From Ceratotherium simum simum (Eukaryota > Chordata > Mammalia > Perissodactyla > Rhinocerotidae), in NCBI RefSeq assembly GCF_000283155.1, contig NW_004454177.1, forward strand, positions 21,767,041 through 21,831,040: a stretch of DNA of 64,000 bases, given 5' to 3'. A program made the position numbers and the translations under genes. Shown here one piece after another: positions 1 to 11,703 of this stretch. The notes below the pieces were generated by a model. That model was not told the DNA's origin. It did no database searches and saw only the letters and a program-made list of their open reading frames with translations. How positions within the stretch are numbered: the first letter of the stretch is position 1; every line of letters begins with the position of its first letter.

Positions 1-239
1 CTGAATATATTCCCAGCAAAACCTCTTATGCATGGCAGTCTACACAACCAAATTCTGAAAATCATTTTTACTATAGTCGATGATAAAAGTGAAAACAGTT
101 CTGAAGAGTATATATTCAATTAATTTGCTCAAAATTATTTTAACAGAACATTGTACTTCCATAGCTTACTTAAATATAAACTAAGTTACTAACTGAACAT
201 TAAATATTAAAACTATATTTAAAAATATTGCTATTAAAA
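1..239. other. AT-rich intron sequence, no feature seen
   Basis: Unique-looking AT-rich DNA in the intron of CNTN5. I see no repeat, exon or conserved motif. Confidence 0.5.
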
Positions 240-460
240 ATAAGGGCTTCAAAAACAAAAGACCTAAGTTCAAATTCTAGTACCACTATTTATTAACAGT
301 CGCCTTGGGCAAATTATTTTACTTCACTATGCTTGACTTCCTAGCCAAGATGAAATAATTATACATGTGTTATAAGATTACACTGAAAAATTCTTTGACA
401 TATAAAAATATCTTGCCCACATAACCGGCCAATAATAAGCACTCAATAAATATTATTTAC
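240..460 (+). repeat. MIR SINE
   Basis: Degenerate MIR in plus orientation. The recognisable parts are 'agttcaaattctagtaccac', 'ttgggcaaatta' and the 3' motif 'aagcactcaataaatatta'. Confidence 0.75.
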
Positions 461-639
461 CTCTAAAAATTTCAGAGACATATATCTTATCAACTTCTAA
501 TTATAAACCTAAATAATTTTCATTTTTTTCTAAATACTTTGAGTTGACAGAAGGAAAGAATCTCAAATTATAATATTTGGGGACCATCTACAAAATTATA
601 GAAATTAAGAGAAGATATAAAATACATTCAATAAAAGAG

Positions 640-840
640 GCAGTTGAGTGGAGTCGTTACAAGCAGAGCGGCAAACTTAAACAAGCTACTTCACCCCTTA
701 CATCTCAGCTTCCTTATGTGTAAAATGAAGATAAAAACATTTATCTCATACAGTTTTTTAAGACTTAAGTGTAATAATGTATATAAAGCAGTTAGTACAA
801 CACATGGCACAGCATAATAAATGGAAGCAATTATTATCCT
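640..840 (+). repeat. MIR SINE
   Basis: Second plus-strand MIR. It contains the core motif 'tatgtgtaaaatgaagataa' and the tail 'cacatggcacagcataataa'. Confidence 0.7.
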
Positions 841-869
841 CTTTATTATTAATGTTATAAAAAATTGCT

Positions 870-1000
870 GTGAAAATCATGAGACACTATTCTATTCTTA
901 ACTCTTCTACTAATCAGCTACGCAATTTTTGACAAAAGTTTAACTTTCCTGTGTTCACTTCTTCATCTATAAATGAGGGGTTTTGATGGCTCTAGAGAAA
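870..1000 (+). repeat. MIR fragment
   Basis: Weak MIR core match: 'gctacgcaatttttgacaa' and 'cttcatctataaatgagggg' resemble the MIR core region. The 3' end is not seen. Confidence 0.45.
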
Positions 1001-1161
1001 CAAACCCACATGCCTGTATAGTTACAAGTATAAGATGATGGTGGGAACTAAGGTAAATTGGAGAAAGTATGCCTCATATGAAGGCATTTGCCTCTGTTTA
1101 GTAAACAGTGTGCAGGCCATAGGAAACACTCGTTTCTAACTTCAAGATATCATTCAGAACC

Positions 1162-1407
1162 TTTTTTTTTTTTTTGATGAGGAAGATTGGCCCTGAGCTA
1201 ACATCTGTCGCCAATCCTCCTCTTTTTGCTGAGGAAGATTGGCCCTGGGCTAACATCCCTGCCATCTTCCTCTACTTTATATGGGACGCTGCCACAGCAA
1301 GTCTTGACAAGTGGTGTGTTGGTGCCCGCCTGGGATCTGAAGCTGTGAACCCTGGGGCGCTACAGCAGAGCGCCCGTACATAACTGCTATGCCACGGGGC
1401 CAGCCCC
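1162..1407 (-). repeat. ERE SINE, longer type
   Basis: An equine-type tRNA-derived SINE on the minus strand: oligo-T (the A tail) at 1162-1175, the 'gttagctcagggccaatctt' tail module twice in antisense, and the head ending in GGGGCCAGCCCC near 1407. Flanks cagaacct (1155-1162) and cacaacct (1408-1415) form an imperfect target-site duplication. The 69-codon plus-strand frame here is SINE sequence, not a gene. Confidence 0.9.
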
Positions 1408-3164
1408 CACAACCTATTTTTAATGTGTAATTATGTATTATCTATCATTTAGAACTTATTTCAATCTGTAAGCATATTTATAAAATAAATATGTATATAA
1501 AACAAAAATATATATGAAAGAATATTCCTAATACCCATCACTACAATGAATAGCAAATGAAACAGATTTTATATTTTGTATCTATATTTTAATAATTGAC
1601 TTGATAAACTGAAATAGGAAAATATTATCAACACAAAAATGTATACCGTTTATTTACAAGGTTATATTTTTTTCTGTTGTTTTATGATGATTGATCTAAT
1701 GAAAAGGAACAAAAAAAGTTGCTGAAATAAATATTCTCCTATTATAATTGAGAAAATGTGTATACCTTTCTTCTAAATCGTATGTTAGAAGACTTTATAT
1801 GCGAGTCAAAATTAATTGTATTTTTAAAGCCTTTTATATAGTGTCTGACACATATAATATGTATTTTAAAATAAAGTAAAATATATAGTATTTTAATGTA
1901 TATATATATATATACACACACACATTTTGCAGCTCCAATCTTTGAAGTGTAGCAGATAAGTATAAGAGGGATTATTCCAAGGTTATAGTTTTGGGGAAAT
2001 GACAGGCCACTGGACATTCTGATTTCCTTCCTCATTTGTGGAATATAGAGAAGACTAGAATGCAATAACACCTCCAAGCCACCAGATGTTTCTATGTAGT
2101 TTGAAGAACTATATGAGAAGTTAAGCTTTACAGAAATGTCTTCTTTTCTGCTTTGGGTGAACTTGGTGGCTCCATCTGATTTTAAAATTCTAATTTATTT
2201 CTATTAATATCTGGAATTTCTAGGATACTATCCTGTTTTTATAGAGAAACTCCCCTCTGGTGTGTATCTTTCCATGCCTCCAAGACAATTTTTAGCTCCA
2301 CTAGCTCCTACTTAGAACAGCTCCTCTGAACAATACAATTACTTCTTTTCCATATATCTAATAAAAAAATATAATTAACCGGTGAGTAGATTTTTCAAAC
2401 AATTTCTCTGACTCTGAGTCTAAAATTATACTTTTGAATCTAAGCACTATAATATTTTAGTGAAGCAATAGGTTTTCCCCTCCCAAATCCAACCCAGTCC
2501 CAAATTGCATGAGAATGCCTGTATTGGCCTCTGTTGATTTTTACTTTGGTTATACCAGTACTTTCCATAATTAACTAATATGTGTGTTTGAGTGTTTTGC
2601 TCTGCCAAATTTTTTTTCAACTGCTGTGTGCATTATAGAACATTTAGAACAGTCCTGGCCCCCTGATCAAATGTTTTAAGATGTAAATTGCTTGCTTTCT
2701 TGACTCCCTTAGCTCATCTGCTGTTGTACAGTTAAATTAAGTACCACAGATTTGCATTTTTTTATTTTACAAGCTATAACCTTAACAGTTCTACATGAAT
2801 AATTTATATCCTGTGTAATTAAAAAAAAATTAGAGAACTGCTTTATTTCATAACTCAGCTGACTAGTGATCAATTTTCAATGTATCTTAGATCTCTGCTA
2901 CAAACCTCATGCTTTGCCTTAGAGTAAATCTCTCCTCTCTGCCCTTTTAGCAGTTTTTTCTTTTCTAGCATTCATTTATTTCAGAAAGTTTTAATTTGTG
3001 ATCTTCGTTTAACCTGAACTAATATGTAAAGTGGTCTTTGGATAACACTCATATTTGAGGGAGGATTCAGTTTATTGTGTACAGCAACTCACATATCTTA
3101 CAGCATGTCAATCGTGAAAAAGAAAAATAGCAAGTTATTTCAGGTCAGAAATCAGGTCGTTGGC
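1408..3164. other. Intron sequence without recognised genes
   Basis: AT-rich sequence. Apart from the TA/CA microsatellite at 1897-1925 no repeat family, exon or RNA gene is recognised. Confidence 0.45.
1897..1925. repeat. (TA)n(CA)n microsatellite
   Basis: About eight TA units run directly into about six CA units. Confidence 0.9.
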
Positions 3165-3240
3165 AGTGTATCACCAATGCTCGTTAGTCCAGTGCCTGGT
3201 ATTCAACAATTATTGGTTGAATGAAGAGTGAATAAATGAT
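3165..3240 (+). repeat. L2 3' end fragment
   Basis: 'ccagtgcctggtattcaac' followed by 'attggttgaatgaagagtg' is typical of L2 3' ends. Confidence 0.6.
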
Positions 3241-3653
3241 ACACATTTAAAAAAGCAGTTGCTACAAGTTGACCTGTGTAAATTTCAAACTCTCTTCTCT
3301 TCCTATATGATTTATCTCCATGAAAATAGAGAGGAGTTTTTTAAAAAGCAGAAAACAAATTTAAATCATTTATTGAAAACATATTACTTCTCTGTGGAAA
3401 TTTCCATCAATTATATGAAGAAATTCTTCATAGAATGAAATTGGTTTTCATACTGAGCATCAGTTCAGTATGCTAGTAGTCTTTTGGTTTTTGTTTTCAT
3501 TTTGTGCTTGCTCTAGCTCTTTTGCACCAAAGTACAAGAAAAGAGTTTCCAGAAATTTTGTAGGGCTGATATGTCTATTTGCTAATGGTACATTTTTCTG
3601 TAAAATGGCTGTGGCATACGCATTGCCCTTATTGCTGAAAGGCATCCCACATG
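3241..3653. other. Intron sequence, nothing recognised
   Basis: Two overlapping opposite 60-66 codon frames lie at 3460-3670. Neither has splice borders or family resemblance; they are treated as chance. Confidence 0.4.
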
Positions 3654-3661
3654 ATCTAGTT

Positions 3662-3899
3662 CATGGCTAGGCAGACATTTTTTGTATAGGGTCAGATTAC
3701 CATCTGACTTTGATATTTGAGACTTTGCAAGCCAAAAGGCAAAATTGAGGATATTATATAGGTACTGTCATAATTTTCATGTTACAAAGTACTATCTTTT
3801 GAATTTTCCAAACATTTACAAATGTAAAAATAAATCATTAGCTTGCGGGCCATACAAAAACACAGATTTAGTCCGTGGGCCATAGTTGGCTGACCCCTG
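3662..3899. mobile_element. hAT-Charlie-type MITE
   Basis: A non-autonomous hAT element. The right end 'ggccatagttggctgacccc' and the left end 'ggctaggcagac...' are degenerate inverted termini of the CAGGGGTCRGCAAAC class. It is flanked by imperfect 8-bp duplications atctagtt (3654-3661) and gtctagtc (3900-3907), the length expected for hAT. Interior motifs 'gggtcagatta' and 'gcgggccataca' match the family as remembered. No coding capacity. Confidence 0.8.
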
Positions 3900-4029
3900 G
3901 TCTAGTCCATTGAAATTAAGAGAGATAGGAAGGCTTAATACATAATGTTCTATTACCAAAGAGTCAATGACTTGTCTACACAGCCTGTTCAAGTCATTTT
4001 AGAGGAATTGGATATTTGCAAAGTAGAAG

Positions 4030-4255
4030 AGCTTGACCTCTAGAATCAGAAAGGCATGGATTTTAATTCTCTCTCTTCTGCTTATTACCCTTGTAACCTT
4101 GGACAATCTTCTTTGGGCCTCAGTTTCCTCACTTGTGTAATAGGAATAATAATACTTCAAAAGTATTATCAGGGGAACAATGCCTGCAATTTATCCAGCA
4201 ACAGGCCTCAGCTTACAGTGAATCCTCAGTAAATCATAGCTATTATTACTTTATA
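4030..4255 (+). repeat. MIR SINE
   Basis: Plus-strand MIR with 'cttgtaaccttggacaatct', 'gggcctcagtttcctcact' and a 3' end ending in 'aatcatagctattatta'. Confidence 0.8.
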
Positions 4256-4334
4256 TGAAGAGGTAGCATATAAATCCTTTTATCCAGCATCTAGTGCCAT
4301 GTTTACTAAAAAGCAGTTAAGTTTTTTATTTCAT

Positions 4335-4435
4335 TCATTCATTTTCACTCATTCAACAAATATTCATTGCATGCCTACAATGTGTCAGGCATCATGCTAG
4401 GTACTTAATAAATGTTGTTGAGTGAATAAACCTTG
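4335..4435 (-). repeat. L2 3' end fragment, antisense
   Basis: 'cattcaacaaatattcattg' and 'tgtgtcaggcatcatgctag' are the antisense of the L2 3' end. Confidence 0.7.
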
Positions 4436-4605
4436 CGTGGTGAGCTGAGTTTAGATTTTGGAAAAAGTAAACCATTTTATGTTCTTGAATAGGGAAGATA
4501 TACCAATACGAGTTCTGAGAAATATTGTGATTATCTTAGCAGCTTATAGTTCAAATGGCATCTCAGATCAAATCTTTAAAAGATATGGAGAATTGAGGGA
4601 ATATA

Positions 4606-4735
4606 ATGATGATGATGATGATGATAGTTAACATTTATCAAACACTCACTACCTGTCAACCATTATACTAAGGGCTTTATATACATAAATATATATATAA
4701 ATATAAAATATTTATATATATAAATATATATTCAA
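4606..4735 (-). repeat. (GAT)n microsatellite, MIR fragment and AT-rich tract
   Basis: A (GAT)6-7 run at 4606-4625 leads into an antisense MIR end ('ttaacatttatcaaacactc'...'ctaagggctttatatac'). The MIR is interrupted at about 4690 by a TATAAATA-type low-complexity tract. Confidence 0.65.
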
Positions 4736-4779
4736 AGGTTCACATTTTTAATATTTCCATTATTGACTGTATCTTCTAT

Positions 4780-5215
4780 CAATATAAAATTACTAGCTCC
4801 TTTCTTGCTCAGAGACTTCACTCTTATTTTGTCTGCCTGTATTGCTGCTATTTCTCACCAACCTGTCCCTCAACACTCATGCATGTACACACAAACGAGC
4901 AAGCACACACACATATGCTAGTATACGTGTACTGAATTTTTAATTTTTTAGATGTTAACTTAAATATCACTTCTTCAGCCATGACTCCACACAAACCCTC
5001 TCTCTCAATATTATATGCTTACACACTGAGTATTTCTCTCTTTGCCTTTATCTTAACTGTAAATAACTTTGTGCAATTATTTGTTAAGTACTGGCCCCTC
5101 CAATAAGCTTCAGAATGGCAAGTACCAAGTGTGGGTTATTTAGTGCTATATCCCCAGCATCTGAAAGAACACCTAGCACATAATGAGAACTCAATGAATG
5201 AACATTTGTCATTTT
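4780..5215 (+). repeat. L2 fragment
   Basis: Degenerate plus-strand L2 3' region. It contains 'ctatatccccagcatctga' and 'aacacctagcacataatgag' and ends 'actcaatgaatgaacatttg'. Confidence 0.65.
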
Positions 5216-5229
5216 GTTTGCACTTTATC

Positions 5230-7600
5230 TCACATTACTATTAACCATCTCTGATGTATTTTTTTATTGGAACATAGTTTGCCTATTCTTTTGTAAATAA
5301 TCTGTTCATATTGGTTTTTATGTGTGTAACTGGAGATATAACCTGCATATGTATGTCTAGAAAAATTTTAATAATCTGATATTCTTTGAATTTTGATAGA
5401 GTAATTTAATGCATTTACATTTATTGTCACAGCTAATATGTCTGATCTTATTTCGTCATTTTATGTGTGATTTCTATTTGTAAGCTTTCATACTGATTCC
5501 TCTTTTCTGTTCTTTTTAAAGTAGAATACATTTTCTTTGTCTTAACTTTGTTATAATATACATGCATACACATATACAGTTATAATATATTTGTCTGGCT
5601 AGCTCTCTTATCTATGTATTTTCCATATTCTTTTAAAATCTCCTTATGTTTTTCCAAAGAAAATATAATTTCATTTTTATTAATAAACAACTGTGTGACA
5701 ACTTTTTAATCTCTCTATTCAAAATGAGAAACTCAGCAGGCTTTTAAATCATTTCTACTCATTTCCTTTTTTCAACAATATTAATATAATCTGCTTTAGA
5801 GCCAAAAGGGTTTTTATTAAGCTATTGTGGTTTGTATTAGGTGTCTCTGCTTTCAACATTTTTTGACATTGTTCTTCCCTTAAGTAAGTTTTATAATTAA
5901 CTAGCTTTGAATAGAAATATTTAGCTCTTCACAGCAAAACTTCAACGTTTTTCAATTTTAAGTTGTGATTTTTCTCTTGATCTTCAAGTACGTATATGTG
6001 GTACATCTCAAAACGGTTTACAACTGAGGTCTCTTTTGGCGCATTCAGATATGAGTATCAGCTTCTCTGATTTATATTTCTTTGATTATAATTTCCCTGA
6101 ACACTGGGACATTACTCATTATCATTTAGCATTTAGTGCACAGAAGAGAAGACTGGGGTCCACTGGATTTTGTTTTCAATTTTTAAATGAAATATTTCTT
6201 CATCAATGCCATTAAAAATTGCCACAATATGTCAAATTATAGATCTTCATTATTTTCTACAGAATATTGTGAACCCAATATGATCTACACATTCAGCTCT
6301 TCTCTCAACTTAAAAAGTTTCTCTCATTTGTCTTTGATAATTGCTTCAGTTTCAGTTTTGATTTTTCTTTTGGTTCTTAGGTTAGCTCTCTCTTCTTATC
6401 TTTTACTTTCTCTTTTCATTTTCATTTTCTTGTCCTTCTCTTCAGTCTGCAGCTTTAATTCTGCCAGTTCACTCCTCACCATTTTTTTCTCCTTTTCATA
6501 AATGGCATGTTTTAGCATTCTATTGTGATTGCTAAACCATTTTATTTAAAAAAATGTTTCTTGGTTTTTATAGTAGTTATTTTCTTTCTTTCCTCTTCAG
6601 ATTATTCATATTTATTTTATCTTTCCTTTGTTTGATAGTTCTTTTCCTGTAAGACCCATAATTGTTAATGTTTTCAATTCTCTATTCTCTTTTAAAGAGA
6701 TATTTCCACTCTTGATATTTGCCAGCAGATAGGGTACATTAATTTTTCATTTCATTTACTCTGCAGATCAAGTCTCCTTTTTAGGTTGCTTATTATAGGA
6801 AAGGCGATATTTACTTTGTCCAATTCCAAGATCTAGCATACATTCATCTTGGGTAGCTCTGTTGGACTAAGGTGAGATCTTCTCTTATCTCAGCTGCCTA
6901 CTTCTGACACTGAACTGATTGGGAGCAGCAAAAATGACAATTCTTAATATCTAATGTTATCAAGGTTCTTAATATTTTTATGTCCCACCGTAACCACTTC
7001 ATCCATTAGGATTGTATAATTCAGATGCGACATGTCTCCTCTAAGCCTACTCCTGTTTTCCACTCTATAGATTTATGGAAGATGGTGTCTACAAACTATT
7101 GTAAACTTTTGGGTTAGGTAGAGAAAAATATTCTGACGATTTTGGACAGCAGTACCTACATAGTAATATTATGTCATGGAAAAGGGACAGCATGTCTACC
7201 CCTCTTGTTTTCAGTAAGCAGGATTACTCTGCTTAATGAGATAAAATTTAGGTGTTCCTAAATCCAGCACCATGTTGCTTATATTTCATATAAATTTATC
7301 TACACTTTGACATTAGGTCTTCAGATTATTATGGTATTAGAGTTATAGCTAGCATTTGTGATTTTCTGCATAATTATTGACATTTTCCTAGTTAGGTGAG
7401 AAAAATTTTTCAAGGAATAGCTAGCAAACAGTCATTTTCAACATTTGTGTCTGTTTATAAATGTTCAGTTTTCTAGAGTTATTGATCCAAGTGCTGTGAA
7501 TTTATGCTTTTTCTTGCTGCCAGTACCTCTCATAATACAATGGGAATTCTTTTATTTCCCCCAGTTTTAGTTATATTTTTGCAGGTGGCAAACACAAAGA
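5230..7600 (-). repeat. Old L1-lineage copy, antisense (HAL1/L1M-like)
   Basis: Very diverged. 'tttaatgcatttacatttat' (5406 onward) matches the antisense of the region where L1 ORF2 begins. At 6370-6500 the minus strand reads as a Lys/Glu-rich coiled-coil-like stretch, as in L1/HAL1 ORF1 proteins. Borders and subfamily are uncertain. The 104-codon plus-strand frame at 6187-6501 is the complement of this stretch and is not a gene. Confidence 0.4.
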
Positions 7601-7779
7601 AAGCTTGTGAAGAAAACAGCCTATAATATTTGAAACTCCCTAGTGGTTTCTTTAGGTTTTGGATAGCCAAAGCTATTCATAGCACATTCATGACTCTGCA
7701 CCTTTACAGGCCTCCAGACCAAATGTAGATTAACAATATTGAAATTAAACTCTGATACTTTGATGATTGATGTTGCTGA

Positions 7780-8215
7780 GTCTAAAACTTTGTTTTCTTG
7801 AAAATGAGATTAAGAAAGATCACCTTGGTAAATACTGAAAAGTTTCCTGACGAATGAAGCATCTGTTTGAAATGTGAAATATGCCACCATGAGAAGTAAA
7901 TCTGGACTCCAGGAAAACTTCCACACCACCTAATAGGTGGTGGGTGGAAATGGTCGGTACAACCGTCACTATAGCAACAGCAGTAGGAAGAGGTAATTTT
8001 GTTTTCATCTCGCTTAATAACAGAATGCCACCGGCTGGCATTAAAGATACCAGCAACTCCCTCCTGTAAAAAATCCTGGCAAGGCAATGGCAACAGCTGT
8101 ACAAACACCGGAAAACAAGGAGAAGTACTCTCTCTCCTGATCCCCAGCTCCAAACGTTTAAACTACGTAAAGCCAGACACAATTTTTTTGGAAATGTATT
8201 ATCTGCTTTAGCCAA
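7780..8215. other. Unique, higher-complexity block (candidate conserved non-coding element)
   Basis: This segment is less AT-rich than its surroundings, keeps several CpGs and resembles no repeat I know. It contains the hairpin at 7919-7949. It also holds the longest minus-strand frame here (7820-8284, 154 codons), which I cannot relate to any protein. A regulatory element is one guess. Sequence conservation cannot be judged from one genome. Confidence 0.35.
7919..7949. promoter_or_regulatory. Hairpin with paired CACCT/AGGTG boxes
   Basis: ACCACCTA (7925-7932) and TAGGTGGT (7934-7941) are perfect inverted copies around one central A. The stem continues with TTCCAC (7919-7924) and GTGGAA (7944-7949) after a 2-nt bulge. 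The core CACCT-AATAGGTG is a bipartite E2-box of the kind bound by ZEB/Snail zinc-finger repressors. Binding is an inference. Confidence 0.45.
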
Positions 8216-8227
8216 GTAAATTACAAA

Positions 8228-8275
8228 ATCTTTATATATACATATGTTTGTATACACACACACATAGAGAGAGAG
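8228..8275. repeat. TA/CA/GA simple repeat
   Basis: Short alternating tract: TA-rich, then CA repeats, then GA repeats ending near 8275. Confidence 0.7.
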
Positions 8276-8509
8276 ATGTGCCAAAACAAAGTGATGTTGG
8301 ATAGCTCAATGTGAAGGAATGGAAAGAATGATACTAATTTTATTATCAGCACATATACTAGCATATTGTCATTTTCGTGGAGACGAACCATCAGATTCCA
8401 GCTAATTGTGAACCCAAAAGAATCTGGTGCTTGCCCACGTCTCCCTGTGTCCTTATTACAACACTCTGCTGACAACACTGGAGCACTAGCTGGTGAGAGA
8501 CTCCTGTTT

Positions 8510-8585
8510 CTTTGTTATCATTGCCTTCTCTGTGTCTACAACCCTGTATGGCATATAGTGGGTGTTCAATAAATGTTGAATAAGG
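8510..8585 (+). repeat. L2/MIR 3' end fragment
   Basis: 'tatggcatatagtgggtgtt' followed by 'caataaatgttgaataag' is a typical L2 or MIR 3' terminus. Confidence 0.55.
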
Positions 8586-8589
8586 GACT

Positions 8590-9085
8590 ATATTAGTGTG
8601 ATGCTATCCATAAGCAAAGTAAATGTTATTGTTGCTAAATTTTCTTAACTTAAGGTTCAGACAGAGGAGAGAGAACAAATTTCAGCATCTTTCTTGATGT
8701 GGTTGAAATTTCCCAGCTTTTATCTGCACATTCGCTGAAGTTTTAGGTTGTAATGTTATACTAATCTCATAGTAATGTCAAATAAGGGTGATTGCTATTT
8801 TCATAAGGGTGTCTTGATGTGTGGTTAGGGCAGAAAAGTGGCACCTTGGTATTCCTTGCCCATATTGGAGATGCCACCATGAAAAAATGAGACTTAAAGG
8901 TCTTCTGATATTCAAGAGTTCTCCTATTAAAAGTGAAAATCCCTGTGAAGTGGTTAATTTTCATCTTCTAATGTTGAGCCCAATCCACAACACCTCCAGT
9001 AAATTGCCAAGACTCCCAGCTGAAAAGACTCTTTTCTGCCTTTGAACAGGGCACTTAATCCCCATTCCTTATATTTAGCACTTAT
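8590..9085. other. Intron sequence, nothing recognised
   Basis: Two opposing short frames at 8767-9045 have no supporting features. No repeat recognised. Confidence 0.4.
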
Positions 9086-9089
9086 ATTG

Positions 9090-9930
9090 CTCTTAGAATA
9101 AACTTTTTATTTTAGAACAGTTTGAGATTTATAGAAAAGTTGAGAAGCTAATAAAAACGTTCCCATATATTCCACACCCCATTTCCTCTATTATTAATAC
9201 CTTACATAGGTATGGTACACTCATCACCATTAATGAGCCAATATTTATACATTATTATTACCTGAAGTCCACAATTTTTTCAGATTTCCTTAGTTTTTAC
9301 CTAAGGTAATGTTCTGTTCCAAGATTCCATCCAGGACACCACATTACATTGTTGTCATGTCTCCTTATGCTCCTCTTGCTTGTGAGAGTTTCTCAGACTT
9401 TCCTTGTTTGAGTATACATATTACCACCACGACTTATTACTGCTGATGTTGACTTTGATCTCCTGGTTGAAGTAGTGTTTGTCAGGCTTCTCCTCTAGAA
9501 AGTTACTCCTTTCCCACTCACCCCCTTTCCATACCATACCCTTTGGAAGGAAGTCCCTAAGTGCAGCCCATACTTAAGCAGTGGGTAGTTATGCTCCACC
9601 TCTGTGAGGGTGGAGTATCATAATAAAATATTTGGAATTCTGTGTGGGAGATTTGTCTATTCTCCACCATTTATTAATAAACTCAATAAATTATATATAT
9701 CAATATGGACTTATAGATATTTATCTTATACTTTGGATTAAAATCCATTACTACTTTATTTTGTTGCTCAAAGTATTACAGTTTTTGCAATTGGGAGTTC
9801 TTTCAGTTGGCTCCTATATCTCATTGAGGTACCCCATCATTGTGGGGTTGTTTTTGTTTTTGAGCACTTTCCTACTTTCTTGCACTTGTATTGCCTTTTA
9901 TTCCTATATTCAATTTTTCATGTCAAATAT
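9090..9930 (-). repeat. L1M 3' UTR copy, antisense
   Basis: Old L1M-class 3' UTR in antisense. 'tttagaacagtttgagattt' opens it, with 'ttaatgagccaatatttata', 'ccatccaggacaccacatta' and 'cagttggctcctatatctca' inside. The 112-codon frame at 9632-9970 is part of this element. Confidence 0.75.
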
Positions 9931-10362
9931 ATTGTACATTGAGAGAAGAACAAAGACTATATTTTTGTGATTCCCTTCACATGATAGGTGAGCAATAATT
10001 ATTTGTTCAGTTATGATGCTCCATGCTAAGTGAAATGTTAAGTTTATGAGAAAACACGTGACCACTTAATTGTGGTCTTTAGTTGTAGTCATTGTATGTG
10101 GCAATGGAAAAGAGTTATAAAGGTGAAGATCAATGAATTAGTATGTGGAATGTGATTTGGAAACATATTTTTAAAATGAGGTATTTTTTTTGTTGCAAAA
10201 GACTAATCTCAGTACTATGTTGGAAGTATAAAATGTCTAGTGAAAATTGCCAACATGTCAATGTTTTGAGCTTGATGGACCTTTTTTATGATAGAGAGGA
10301 AAATAAAACCTGTTTGCAAGTTGAGAGTTTCAAATTTTATGTCAATGTTTTACTGCTTATAT
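9931..10362. other. Intron sequence, nothing recognised
   Basis: AT-rich, no repeat or exon signature. The 97-codon frame at 10143-10436 runs into the palindrome and is treated as chance. Confidence 0.4.
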
Positions 10363-10378
10363 ATTCTTTTCCCAAAGG

Positions 10379-10410
<32 letters not shown>

Positions 10411-10426
10411 CCTTTGGGAAAAGAAT
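10363..10426. repeat. 64-bp near-perfect palindrome
   Basis: Position i pairs with 10789-i for 31 consecutive base pairs, with only the central T/G mismatched. The outer 16 bp of each arm are complex sequence (attcttttcccaaagg and its complement); the inner part is alternating AT. The arms are not explained by the dinucleotide repeat alone. Confidence 0.95.
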
Positions 10427-10684
10427 GAGAATATGATGGAAACCCATGCTGACATCACCCAGGCTTTCTTCTTTTAGAGAATATAATGTATGCAGGCTAT
10501 ACCACTGTCCATATGTTTATATTCAGATGGCATTTCAAATAGTACCCACTTGTTCTCTCAAGTTGTTACATAGAAGGGATCTTTGCTGGACAACAAATTT
10601 CTTTTTACCTGCTTTCTATTCTTGAAAAATTCTACAGAAATCAGTTAATGATGTTGACTGAAGGTGATGATGACAACAAGGATG

Positions 10685-10930
10685 ATGGTAATGATAGCTA
10701 AATACATTGAATGCTTGTTTTTGTCAATGACAGTGTTAAGCTTTTTACATGAATTATCCTCTCAACAACCCAAAAATGTAAGCACCTTTCCCTGTTAAAT
10801 AAATGATGTAATGGAAATGTGGAGACATTAAATAACTTGCCCTGGGTCACACAGCTAATGTGCGATGGAGGCAGGATTCAAACACAGGGCCATCTGACTC
10901 CAGAGAACCTGTGCTCAACTTCACCATAAT
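10685..10930 (-). repeat. MIR SINE, antisense
   Basis: Antisense MIR: 'cttgccctgggtcacacagc', 'aggattcaaacacagggcc' and 'tctgactccagagaacctgt'. Confidence 0.85.
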
Positions 10931-11454
10931 TCCTCACCTCCCTGCATTTTGGTTTTTGAGAGTACTAGAGGTAACGTCCTTTAGATATTTCTTTCCTTTG
11001 TCTCTCTGTTCTCTCCACAGGGTTTCTTTCCTAGGATGTTGCCTTTTGCTGACAGCTCACAACTAAGAATGAATCAAAGCCTAACAAATGTGATTCAGCT
11101 TCAGGCTCTTTGATCTTAGAAATAAAAATAAGCCTATTCTAGCTCTCTTTCATGATGCCCCAGATGTTTCCTTGATGGGCGCCCTGCCAGGTTGTCACCA
11201 GTGCCATGGGCTGATGAGGCAGCCTGCTGTTGTCAGTTGACTGTCGATCTTTTTTAACTTCTCAGTCTCTGGGCTCTTTTGAGGCATCTAAGTTAACGTA
11301 TTGTTACAGAAACATCAAAATTTCAACCTTGTCAAGTAGTGTTAATTGAAAAGAAAAATGAAAACATTGCAGCTGTGCATTCCTCCCCCTTAGCAATTCA
11401 GGAAAATAGAAGAGTAAGCATCTATCTCTTATCATATAACAGATTAATGCATGA

Positions 11455-11700
11455 ACTGATGATAATGATACTTAACATCTAATGAGCATGAGTATGTGCC
11501 AGGCACTGTGCTCTTTGCTTTATACGCATTATCTCCTTTAGTCCTAAGAGGAGCCCTATGAGGGAGGAGGTATTTTGAACCTCTTTTTAAAAAGGAGAAA
11601 ACTGAACGTCCTTAGGATGCTCATCTGGTAAATTACAGAGCTGGGATTCCAATAAAATTTATTTGACTCTTATCCATGCTCTTAGTCATTATGCAACAGG
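11455..11700 (-). repeat. MIR SINE, antisense
   Basis: Antisense MIR with 'tgccaggcactgtgctcttt', 'agccctatgagggaggaggt' and 'acagagctgggattccaata'. Confidence 0.85.
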
Positions 11701-11703
11701 TTT

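Noticed and set aside
1174..1383. 69-codon plus frame
   Set aside because: Entirely within the ERE SINE, antisense to it.
6187..6501. Serine/leucine-rich 104-codon plus frame as a membrane protein
   Set aside because: It is the complement of a Lys/Glu-rich coiled-coil-like stretch in an old antisense L1-lineage copy.
7782..8284. Minus-strand frames of 123 and 154 codons
   Set aside because: They overlap in different frames, part of one is encoded by a TA/CA simple repeat, and no domain is visible. Kept only as part of a possible non-coding element.
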